Assembly: GCF_000621845.1 (NCBI RefSeq)
Contig: NZ_JHXF01000008.1
Location: 1 to 64,000 of the forward strand
Length of the DNA: 64,000 nucleotides
Origin: Ruminococcus flavefaciens MA2007
GTDB taxonomy: Bacteria; Bacillota; Clostridia; Oscillospirales; Ruminococcaceae
Reading direction: 5' to 3'
Position 1 is the stretch's first letter. Every line of letters begins with the position of its first letter. The translations under genes were made by a program, and so were the position numbers. Positions 35,797-43,616 of the stretch are shown here, piece by piece. The notes under the pieces are model-generated. The model searched no databases and was not told where the DNA came from. It worked only from the letters and a program-made list of their open reading frames with translations.

Positions 35797-36198
35797 ATGG
35801 TTTCACAGGAAGAACTGGAAAAGGTACAGAAAGTATTCGGCGGAGACCACTTTGCCACGGAAATGGGCGCTGTCATCGACGAGATAGACGACCATTACGC
35901 AAAGTGCAGCCTTGTTATCAACGACCACCACAAAAACGCTATGGGCGGCGTTATGGGCGGAGTTTACTTCACTCTTGCGGACTTTGCCTTTGCGGTCGCT
36001 TCAAACTGGCAGCAGCCCGGCGTTGTGGGACTGAACGTGGACGCTTCTTTCATCGGAGTCCCGAAGACCGAGCGCATAGTTGCCGAGGCTAAGCTTATCA
36101 AGGACGGCAGGACTATCTGCTGCTACAATGTTGAGATAAAGGACGAGCTCGGAAATCCCATAGCAGCTGTTCAGTGTGTGGGCTTCCGCAAGGTGTGA
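35797..36198 (+). CDS. PaaI-type hotdog thioesterase
   Basis: 133 aa from ATG 35797 (GCGAAAGGAAAAAAAC before it); the longer frame runs into the repeat. Hotdog-fold features 'HHKNAMGGVMGGVYFTLADFAFAVASN' and a closing 'VEIKDELGNPIAAVQCVGFRK' fit the PaaI/4HBT family, which hydrolyses acyl- or aryl-CoA esters. Substrate unknown. Confidence 0.85.
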   Translation: MVSQEELEKVQKVFGGDHFATEMGAVIDEIDDHYAKCSLVINDHHKNAMGGVMGGVYFTLADFAFAVASNWQQPGVVGLNVDASFIGVPKTERIVAEAKLIKDGRTICCYNVEIKDELGNPIAAVQCVGFRKV

Positions 36199-36220
36199 TT
36201 TACAGACCTTAGCCTTTAAC

Positions 36221-36256
36221 AAAAAAGCCATGAAGCGAAAGCTTCATGGCTTTTTT
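36221..36256. terminator. Bidirectional terminator
   Basis: A 16-bp perfect stem AAAAAAGCCATGAAGC / GCTTCATGGCTTTTTT with a GAAA tetraloop, between convergent genes. It overlaps the last bases of the minus-strand gene. Confidence 0.92.
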
Positions 36257-38165
36257 ATACCTTTTCGGATTTTCTTGCGGCTTTTTTCTCTTTTTTGACC
36301 TCATACATCTTATCGTCAGCCATTTTTATTACGCTGAAAAGCGTGTCATCTTTCTGCGCAACGGTGATAACGCTGCCGATACTTGCGGAAATAGCATAGG
36401 GCTTCTGGATAAGCTTATTGAGACTTTCAAGGGACTTGGTTATCTTCCTGCTGAGCGAATCTGCGGCGCTGCTGCCTGCATTTGGATCAAAGTAAACGAA
36501 CTCGTCGCCGCCGAATCGTGCGCAGATACAGCCCTGACCGCAGCAGCTGCTGATAGTATTTGCAAGGCGCTGTATAGCGAAGTCGCCCTCGTTGTGACCG
36601 TAGTTGTCGTTGATGAACTTGAGACCGTCCATGTCGATGAAGCTTATCATTATCTGCCTGCCCTCGGCAACACACTTGTTGAAGATATCGTCTGCATGGT
36701 TATAGAAGCCGTTTCTGTTGTAGATGTTGCAAAGTGGATCAATGACGTAAAGGCGCTTCAGCTCGGCGTTGACCTTGTTGAGGTGGAAGAGCTTGCGGAT
36801 ATTTTCCAGCGAGTTGCTGAGTATCATGGTCAGCGTATGGCAGAGGAGACTGTATGTCGGGAATTCGCTGTTCGTGAATATGTAATAGCCGAGACAGCGG
36901 TCACTGTAATGCAGGGGCAGGAAGTAGTTCACGCAGCCGCGCTCCTCGAAGCCCTCGGGGAACATTTCGTTGCTGTGGAAGCGTTCTACCTTTCTGCGCT
37001 CGCCCTTGTCCCAGATAAGCGGTGCACTCATGCATTCCGAGTAATATTCATTGGTCTCGGGAATGCTTTCGGAGCTGTAATCGTCCTGCCAGTCCTCGCT
37101 GAGACAGAGGGTGAATTTTTCACATTCCAGCTCGCCGATAAGGTTGCTGATGACGTCGAAGTACTGGTCGGCTGTGAAAGCCTCTGCAAGACCTGCCGTC
37201 AGGCGGTTTATCATGTGGATATTGTTATTGGTATCCTCGGATTTGCGGTAAGTTACCTTCTTGTACTCCACCAGCTCGTCTGTGCCGGAGCATTTGCAGC
37301 CGCAGCTTTCGCTGAGAGCAGGCTCGGCGTCGAGGATAGTGCTCTTTGGCTGGGGGATACCGTCGATGACGTTGGAAAGTATCTCCGTGGACTTATATCC
37401 CATATCATAAAGAGGACATTTTACCGATGTGATAGCAGGGCTGGAGTTACGGGCGCTGAATGTATTGTCAAAGCCCGTTACCATTATATCGCCCGGTATC
37501 TTGTGTCCGAGCTTTTCCAGCGACGAAGCCACTGTGAGAGCCATACTGTCGTTTGCACAAATGAATGCGTCGGGGAGGGGGAGTCCCGATTCCACAAAGG
37601 CGTCTACAGCCATTTTGCCGTCGTAGCTCTTGAAATCGCCGTAGAATACGCGCTTCTGGTCAACGGTGAGACCGTTTTCCTCCATAGCGCTGACAAAGGC
37701 GTCATATCGGGATTTTCCGTCAGGGTTGCCGAGAGGTCCCGAAACATAGTTTATTGTTTTTGCGCCGTGGTCCTTAATGATATGGTTCACGAGCTTCTTC
37801 ATAACACCGAAGTTGTCGATGCTTATATCATAGAAATCCGAATTTTCATGGTTCTCGAAAACAACGGCAGGGATACCTGCGTCGAGGACTTTTCTGAAAA
37901 TGCTGTTTCTAAGTTCGGTATCGCCGAAGGTGTTGGTCATCAGGATAGCGCCGTCGAATCGGGTATAATCAATGAGATTGTAGATACTGCTCTCGCCGAT
38001 GTCAAAGGTGGCACTGCCGACCATTCCTCCGAAGCCTGCAACATAGGAGACATTCACATTATTGCTGTAGGCATAGGTGCTGATACCCTTGAAAACGTTA
38101 TGCTGGTATTCTTCATCAAGTCCCGAGACTACAACAACTATTTTTTTAGTTCTGTTTTTATCCAT
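36255..38165 (-). CDS. Periplasmic-binding-protein-like sensor fused to GGDEF diguanylate cyclase
   Basis: 636 aa from ATG 38165, behind AGAGGGGATTT. No signal or membrane segment, so it should be cytosolic. Residues about 8-275 are a LacI-type sugar-binding fold (VVVVSGLDEEYQHNVFKGI, MVTGFDNTFSAR) without a DNA-binding headpiece. A middle region (about 300-440) is GAF-like. The C-terminus (about 465-620) is a GGDEF domain with DMDGLKFINDNYGHNEGD and an intact GGDEF active site (FGGDEFVYF). It likely makes c-di-GMP in response to a bound sugar or similar ligand. It is divergent from the giant xylanase gene, so a link with polysaccharide use is plausible but inferred. Confidence 0.88.
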   Translation of the reverse strand: MDKNRTKKIVVVVSGLDEEYQHNVFKGISTYAYSNNVNVSYVAGFGGMVGSATFDIGESSIYNLIDYTRFDGAILMTNTFGDTELRNSIFRKVLDAGIPAVVFENHENSDFYDISIDNFGVMKKLVNHIIKDHGAKTINYVSGPLGNPDGKSRYDAFVSAMEENGLTVDQKRVFYGDFKSYDGKMAVDAFVESGLPLPDAFICANDSMALTVASSLEKLGHKIPGDIMVTGFDNTFSARNSSPAITSVKCPLYDMGYKSTEILSNVIDGIPQPKSTILDAEPALSESCGCKCSGTDELVEYKKVTYRKSEDTNNNIHMINRLTAGLAEAFTADQYFDVISNLIGELECEKFTLCLSEDWQDDYSSESIPETNEYYSECMSAPLIWDKGERRKVERFHSNEMFPEGFEERGCVNYFLPLHYSDRCLGYYIFTNSEFPTYSLLCHTLTMILSNSLENIRKLFHLNKVNAELKRLYVIDPLCNIYNRNGFYNHADDIFNKCVAEGRQIMISFIDMDGLKFINDNYGHNEGDFAIQRLANTISSCCGQGCICARFGGDEFVYFDPNAGSSAADSLSRKITKSLESLNKLIQKPYAISASIGSVITVAQKDDTLFSVIKMADDKMYEVKKEKKAARKSEKV

Positions 38166-38707
38166 GAAATCCCCTCTTTTGTTTAGAAATGAAATAAACG
38201 GAGCCATTAATTAATATTATAGCACATTTGTCGTAAAAATAAAGTTGAATATGTAAAAATTCAGTGTACGGAAAAATTTTTGTAGGAAGTGACATGAAAT
38301 TACCACATTGTTTGTGCATAAAGCTGATTTACAGCGAGTTTAAACAGGGTGCGATAATTCCAACCAATTATAATGGTTATATTATAATAATAATGTGACA
38401 TAAAAGTGATACTGGAAAGCACATTTCGAATATTAGATAATGCCAATAAATAGCTAAAAAACAATAATGTCTAAAAAACACGTCATTACGTGACTGAAAA
38501 TGTACAAAAAAAGCAAAAAATGAGCAAGGCAAAAAATTCTTAGCAAGAATTGACTTGAATAGTTCACAGAAATGTAATAAAATGATAACAGAAGCTGAGG
38601 AAAAGGAGGGACGTGAGACAAAATAGTGTCTCAGCGCTTTGACTTAGCGAGAAAAGGGAAAAATCATTTTTAGGTTTATCAATTTTAGAAAGTGAGGAAT
38701 GATCAAC
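38166..38707. other. AT-rich divergent intergenic region and xylanase leader
   Basis: No gene seen. A minus-strand TATAAT (38216-38221) may serve the GGDEF gene. CACGTCATTACGTG (38479-38492) is a palindrome. Downstream lie the xylanase promoter and a leader of about 120 nt with AAAAGGAGGG (38601-38610) directly before the hairpin TGAGACA / TGTCTCA (38614-38633). Confidence 0.6.
38550..38578 (+). promoter_or_regulatory. Probable xylanase promoter
   Basis: TTGACT (38550-38555) and TGTAAT (38573-38578), 17-bp spacer; a TAAAAT five bases further is an alternative -10. The leader before the ATG is about 120 nt. Confidence 0.55.
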
Positions 38708-41700
38708 ATGAGAAAAGGCACATTCAAGAAGATCGTCAGTGCAAGCTTAACAGCTATGATGGTTGCTTCAAGTGTACCTTCGATCCCCGCTGCTGTAAAT
38801 GCTGCTGATCAGCAGACCAGAGGCAATATCGGCGGATTCGATTACGAAATGTGGAATCAGAACGGTCAGGGACAGGTTTCCATGAACCCCGGCGCAGGTT
38901 CTTTCACCTGCTCATGGAGCAACATCGAAAACTTCCTGGCACGTATGGGCAAGAACTACGACAGCAAAAAGCAGAGATACAATCAGATAGGTTCTGATAT
39001 CACTCTTACTTATGATGTTGAGTACACACCAAGAGGAAATTCGTATATGTGCGTATACGGCTGGACAAGAAATCCTCTTATGGAGTACTACATCGTAGAA
39101 GGCTGGGGCGACTGGCGTCCACCCGGAGATCAGGCTGAGAGAAAGGGTACTGTAACCCTTGACGGAAACACATACGACATTGCTAAGACAATGCGTTACA
39201 ATCAGCCATCACTTGACGGTACTGCTACATTCCCTCAGTACTGGAGCATCCGTCAGACAAGCGGTTCAAGAAATAATACAACAAACTATATGCAGGGTAC
39301 TATCCACGTAGGCAAGCACTTTGACGCTTGGTCAAAGGCTGGTCTCGATATGAGCGGTACACTGTATGAGGTTTCTCTTAATATCGAAGGCTACCGTTCA
39401 AACGGTTCAGCTAACGTAAAGAAGCTTGCTGTTTATGAGAACGGCACAGGCTCAACAGGCTCTACAGGTTCAACAGGATCAACAACTCCTACTCAGACTG
39501 TAAAGGCTGACAGCAACGGCAACTACTTCACAAGCACATTCGAGAGCGGCGCAGGCGACTGGACCGGCAGAGGAGATGCAACTGTTACTACAGATTCATC
39601 CAACTACTATGACGGCAGCAAGTCACTCTTAGTATCAGGCAGAACAAACGAGTGGAACGGCTGTGCTATCCCACTTGATTCAAGCGCTTTCGTACCGGGC
39701 AACAAGTACAGCTTCAGCGCTGCTGTTATGCAGAAATCAGGCGGAAGCTCAACGATCCAGATGTCACTCCAGCAGGGCGACGGCAACAGCGCTTCTTACA
39801 CACAGATCGCTGAGTGCACAGCTGAGAACGGCAAGTGGACAAAGCTCGAGAATACATCATTCACAATTCCTGACAACAGCGGAGATCTTCTCCTTTATAT
39901 CGAGACTCCTGAGGGCTCAGGCGACCTCTTCGACATCTATGTAGATGCAGTTCAGGTTTCCGAGAGCGGCAAGAAGTCTTCAGTAGTGACCGGTCAGGGT
40001 AAGGTTGACGGCTCAACAGGCAGCACAGGCTCAACAGGCAGCACTGGCAGCACAGGTTCAACCGGCTCAACAGGTTCTTCAAGCAACTACACAGGTGTTC
40101 GCAAGCACCAGAACCTTGATTATAAGTATGAAAAGGGCGGCAACGGCTTCAAGGATTACATGGGACCATACTTCCGTCTCGGTACTTCTGTAAGCGGTTA
40201 CGAGATCGGCAACTCACAGGCTCAGCAGTTCATCAAGAAGAACTACAACTCTATCACCTGTGAGAACGAAATGAAGCCTGATTCAATCGTTAAGGGCGTA
40301 AACGGCGATAACGTAAATATCAGCCTCCAGTCTGCTGACGCTATCCTCAAGTTCGCTGAGCAGAACGGAATCGGTGTTCGTGGTCATACGTTCGTATGGT
40401 ACAGCCAGACTCCTGAAATGCTCTTCAAGGAGAACGGCAGCTACGTTTCCAAGGACAGAATGAACAAGAGACTTGAGAGCATGATCAAGAACACATTCTC
40501 ACAGCTCAAGTCCAATTATCCTAAGCTTCAGGTTCACTCATACGACGTCTGCAACGAGCTCTTCGAGAACGACGGCGGCGGAATGAGAAACTACTCAAAG
40601 TGGAAGGACGTTTACGGCGCAGGCAACTATGACTTCGTAGTTAACGCGTTCAAGTATGCAAGACAGTATGCTCCTTCTGAGACAAAGCTTTACCTCAACG
40701 ATTATAACGAGTATATGTCCAAGAAGACAAACGACCTCGTTAATATGGCTAAGAACGTAATGAAGGAAGGCGACTATATCGACGGTATCGGTATGCAGGC
40801 TCACCTTGCAGCAAGCTATCCTTCAGCAAGCGAGTTCGAGACAGCTATCAAGCAGTTCGAGTCACTCGGTCTTGACGTTCAGATCACTGAGCTCGATATC
40901 ACAAGAAATCAGAGCAATCAGGGCCAGCTTTACAAGCAGATATTTGAAGTTGCTATGAAGCACGCTAAGAACATCTCCTGCGTAACTCTCTGGGGTACAA
41001 CTGATGAGAGAAGCTGGAGAAAGAGCGAGAACGGCGGTTCACCGCTTCCATTCAGCAACTATCAGCCTAAGGATTTCTATAACGACATCATTGGTCTTAC
41101 AAAGACAATTGATCCTCCTGTATATGAGGAGGCGGTAGTTACAACAACTGTTGCAACTACAACACAGGCTCCTGTTAACGTAACAACTACAACAGCTGAG
41201 CCAGCTAAGCCCGCTGACCTCAAGGAAGTTCTTAATTCCAAGGTTTCCAAGTGGGGCGACGCAAACGCAGACGGCACTGTAGATATGGGTGACGTTGTAC
41301 TTATCATGCAGTCACTTGCAAACCCGAATAAGTACTCACTCAAGGATACAGCTTCCTATAACGCAGACGTTAACGAGGCTGGCAACGGTGTTACAGCTAA
41401 CGATGCACTTGCTATCCAGAAGTACCTTTTAGGTCTTATCTCTAAGCTTCCTGAGAGCTACTCAGACAATATCAAGACAGTAACAGCACCTGCTACAACA
41501 ACTACTAAGCTTGTTACTACAACAGCTAAGCCTACAACTACAAAGGCTACAACTACAAAAACTCCAAACATCAGCGGCAAGAAGTACAGCGTTGGCAACG
41601 GTCAGAATCAGCACAAGGGCGACAGCGATGGCTACAGCTATGAGATCTGGCTCGACAACACAGGCGGAAGCGGTTCAATGACACTTGGCGACGGCGGTAC

Positions 41701-42943
41701 ATTCAGCACAGAGTGGAGCGCTTCAGTTTCCAAGGGTAACTTCCTCGCTCGCCGCGGTATGGACTTCGACCGTACAAAGAAGGCTACAGACTGCGGTAAG
41801 ATCGTAATGGATTACGCTGCTGATTATACAGCAAGCTCACAGGGTAACTCAAGACTCTGCGTTTACGGTTGGATGACAGATCCACTCGTAGAGTACTACA
41901 TCATTGAGGACTGGGTAAACTGGTGCCCACAGCCACAGGGCTCAAGCAAGACAGTTACTATCGACGGTGCTCAGTATGAGATCTTCCAGCTCGATCACTA
42001 TGGTCCTACAATCCTTGACAATCAGTCACGTAACTTCAAGCAGTACTTCAGCGTTCGTAAGTCTAAGAGAACATCAGGTACTATCACAGTATCAGATCAC
42101 TTCAAGGCTTGGGCAGACGCTGGCTGGAATATTGGTAACCTCACAGAAGTTGCACTCAACGTAGAAGGTTGGGAGAGCAGCGGTAGTGCTAAGGTAACTA
42201 AGCTTACAATCGACGCAAGCGGAAAGTCAGACAATACTTCAAACAATAACAATAATAACAACAACAATAACAATAACAACAACAATAACAACCAGCAGGG
42301 TACAAAGGTTGACACTAGCAAGAAGCTCTGCGCTATCTCATTCGACGACGGTGCAAGCGCTCAGTCAACAAGCGATCCCGGATACAGAATCATCAACGCT
42401 CTTGCTGAGAATAACATGACAGCTACTTTCTTCAACGTAGGAAGCTGGATCAAGACAAATGAGCAGATCAAGTATGAGTATTCAAAGGGCATGGAAGTTG
42501 CTAACCACACTCAGACTCACCCACACCTCGGTCAGATGGGTTCACAGCAGATCAGAAGTGAGTGGGAGCAGTGCAACAGCAAGCTCAAGAGCATCATCGG
42601 CACAGAGCCTTCACACCTCATGAGACTTCCTTACCTCGAGAGCAACGGAACAGTTCAGTCTGCACTCTACGATGTACCGCTTATCAGCTGTGCAATCGAT
42701 ACTAAGGACTGGAACAACGCTTCCACAAACGATATCGTAAATACAATCAAGCAGGCTGCGCAGAACGGCTCACTTGAAGGCGCTATCGTACTCTGCCACG
42801 AGAACTACGCTACAACAGCAGCAGCTATGGAGCAGGTTCTTCCTTGGCTCGCACAGAATGGTTACCAGAATGTAAACATCTCTGATATGGCTAAGGCACA
42901 CGGCAAGACACTTGCAGGCGGTCAGGTTCACACACGTGCTTAA
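38708..42943 (+). CDS. Multi-enzyme xylanase GH11-CBM22-GH10-dockerin-GH11-CE4
   Basis: 1411 aa from ATG 38708 (GTGAGG 9 bp upstream; another ATG lies three codons earlier). Order: signal peptide 1-32; GH11 about 37-246 with Glu126 (MEYYIVE) and Glu227 (NIEGYRS); GST-repeat linker; CBM22-like module about 271-421; GST linker; GH10 about 468-801 with acid/base Glu617 (DVCNE) and nucleophile Glu728 (ITELDI); Thr linker; internal type I dockerin about 848-918; Thr linker; second GH11 about 957-1172 with Glu1062 and Glu1153; Asn-run linker about 1177-1195; CE4 deacetylase about 1202-1408 with Asp1213/Asp1214 (FDDG) and His1267/His1271 (NHTQTH). All active-site residues look intact. Together these would cut xylan and remove acetyl groups from one polypeptide. 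Confidence 0.95.
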   Translation: MRKGTFKKIVSASLTAMMVASSVPSIPAAVNAADQQTRGNIGGFDYEMWNQNGQGQVSMNPGAGSFTCSWSNIENFLARMGKNYDSKKQRYNQIGSDITLTYDVEYTPRGNSYMCVYGWTRNPLMEYYIVEGWGDWRPPGDQAERKGTVTLDGNTYDIAKTMRYNQPSLDGTATFPQYWSIRQTSGSRNNTTNYMQGTIHVGKHFDAWSKAGLDMSGTLYEVSLNIEGYRSNGSANVKKLAVYENGTGSTGSTGSTGSTTPTQTVKADSNGNYFTSTFESGAGDWTGRGDATVTTDSSNYYDGSKSLLVSGRTNEWNGCAIPLDSSAFVPGNKYSFSAAVMQKSGGSSTIQMSLQQGDGNSASYTQIAECTAENGKWTKLENTSFTIPDNSGDLLLYIETPEGSGDLFDIYVDAVQVSESGKKSSVVTGQGKVDGSTGSTGSTGSTGSTGSTGSTGSSSNYTGVRKHQNLDYKYEKGGNGFKDYMGPYFRLGTSVSGYEIGNSQAQQFIKKNYNSITCENEMKPDSIVKGVNGDNVNISLQSADAILKFAEQNGIGVRGHTFVWYSQTPEMLFKENGSYVSKDRMNKRLESMIKNTFSQLKSNYPKLQVHSYDVCNELFENDGGGMRNYSKWKDVYGAGNYDFVVNAFKYARQYAPSETKLYLNDYNEYMSKKTNDLVNMAKNVMKEGDYIDGIGMQAHLAASYPSASEFETAIKQFESLGLDVQITELDITRNQSNQGQLYKQIFEVAMKHAKNISCVTLWGTTDERSWRKSENGGSPLPFSNYQPKDFYNDIIGLTKTIDPPVYEEAVVTTTVATTTQAPVNVTTTTAEPAKPADLKEVLNSKVSKWGDANADGTVDMGDVVLIMQSLANPNKYSLKDTASYNADVNEAGNGVTANDALAIQKYLLGLISKLPESYSDNIKTVTAPATTTTKLVTTTAKPTTTKATTTKTPNISGKKYSVGNGQNQHKGDSDGYSYEIWLDNTGGSGSMTLGDGGTFSTEWSASVSKGNFLARRGMDFDRTKKATDCGKIVMDYAADYTASSQGNSRLCVYGWMTDPLVEYYIIEDWVNWCPQPQGSSKTVTIDGAQYEIFQLDHYGPTILDNQSRNFKQYFSVRKSKRTSGTITVSDHFKAWADAGWNIGNLTEVALNVEGWESSGSAKVTKLTIDASGKSDNTSNNNNNNNNNNNNNNNNNQQGTKVDTSKKLCAISFDDGASAQSTSDPGYRIINALAENNMTATFFNVGSWIKTNEQIKYEYSKGMEVANHTQTHPHLGQMGSQQIRSEWEQCNSKLKSIIGTEPSHLMRLPYLESNGTVQSALYDVPLISCAIDTKDWNNASTNDIVNTIKQAAQNGSLEGAIVLCHENYATTAAAMEQVLPWLAQNGYQNVNISDMAKAHGKTLAGGQVHTRA

Positions 42944-42963
42944 TCGCTAAGCTGAATAACAAC

Positions 42964-42992
42964 GTGCCGATCGCAGAATCGGCGGTCGGCAC
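42964..42992 (+). terminator. Hairpin after the xylanase gene
   Basis: GTGCCGA / TCGGCAC with an inner CCGA..TCGG alternative; no good T tract follows. Confidence 0.45.
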
Positions 42993-43029
42993 ACTTAATT
43001 AAGATTTCTCCAAATTTTAATATCCCCTG

Positions 43030-43060
43030 AAAGGCAGTCGGTGCAAATCGACTGTCTTTT
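43030..43060 (+). terminator. Terminator between xylanase and sigma factor genes
   Basis: AAAGGCAGTCG / CGACTGTCTTT (11 pairs including one G-T) with an 8-nt loop, then T-rich sequence. Confidence 0.7.
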
Positions 43061-43085
43061 CATTTTTATTTAAAAGTGATATAAT
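43057..43085 (+). promoter_or_regulatory. Possible promoter of the ECF sigma operon
   Basis: TATAAT (43080-43085) with a weak TTTTCA at 17 bp (43057-43062), 50 bp before the ATG. An ECF-type autoregulated promoter was not recognised. Confidence 0.4.
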
Positions 43086-43135
43086 ATTTTGTGACCATAT
43101 TATACTCCCATGCGTGTGTATAGTGAAAGGAGCTG

Positions 43136-43615
43136 ATGAAGATGCAAAAATGCGGCTGCGCTCGCGAGGCGGTCGAGAGATACGGCGATATGCTGTACAG
43201 GATATGCCTGCTTTCTCTGAGAAACACTGCCGACGCAGAGGACGCTGTGCAGGAGACATTTATAAAATATGTACAGAAGTCTCCTGATTTCAGCGACGGC
43301 GAGCATGAAAAAGCATGGCTCATCACTGTAGCCACAAATAAATGCCATGATATGCTGAGATATCGAACAAGACACAAGACCGAAAGTGAGGAACTCCTCT
43401 ACGGTTATGCTATAGAAAAAGAGGAAAGCGGAATACTTGAAGCTCTCATGGAGCTCCCCGAAAAGTACAAAACGCCGCTCATGCTCTTTTATATAGACCA
43501 GTACAAACTCGACGAGATATCAGATATCATGGGAATAAGTCTTTCCGCAGCTAAAATGCGCCTGTCAAGAGGGCGCAAGCTGCTGAAGGAAAAATACAGA
43601 AAGGAGTATATGTAA
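43136..43615 (+). CDS. ECF-family RNA polymerase sigma factor
   Basis: 159 aa, containing only regions 2 and 4. Region 2 has YRICLLSLRNTADAEDAVQETFIKYV; region 4 has LPEKYKTPLMLFYIDQYKLDEISDIMGISLSAAKMRLSRGRKLL. Shine-Dalgarno GAAAGGAGCTG. One base separates its stop from the next ATG, implying coupling with the membrane protein, its likely anti-sigma factor. It lies just downstream of the giant xylanase, though a terminator separates them. Confidence 0.93.
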   Translation: MKMQKCGCAREAVERYGDMLYRICLLSLRNTADAEDAVQETFIKYVQKSPDFSDGEHEKAWLITVATNKCHDMLRYRTRHKTESEELLYGYAIEKEESGILEALMELPEKYKTPLMLFYIDQYKLDEISDIMGISLSAAKMRLSRGRKLLKEKYRKEYM

Positions 43616-43616
43616 T

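Noticed and set aside
36246..38186. 646-codon open frame on the plus strand
   Set aside because: It is exactly antisense to the sensor/GGDEF gene, which has clear domains and a ribosome site. The plus-strand product has no recognisable features.
38208..38707. c-di-GMP riboswitch in the xylanase leader
   Set aside because: The region is too AT-rich and lacks the conserved riboswitch cores; only a short hairpin is visible.
42236..42293. AAC/AAT run as a microsatellite outside coding sequence
   Set aside because: It encodes the Asn-rich linker between GH11 and CE4 and keeps the frame.
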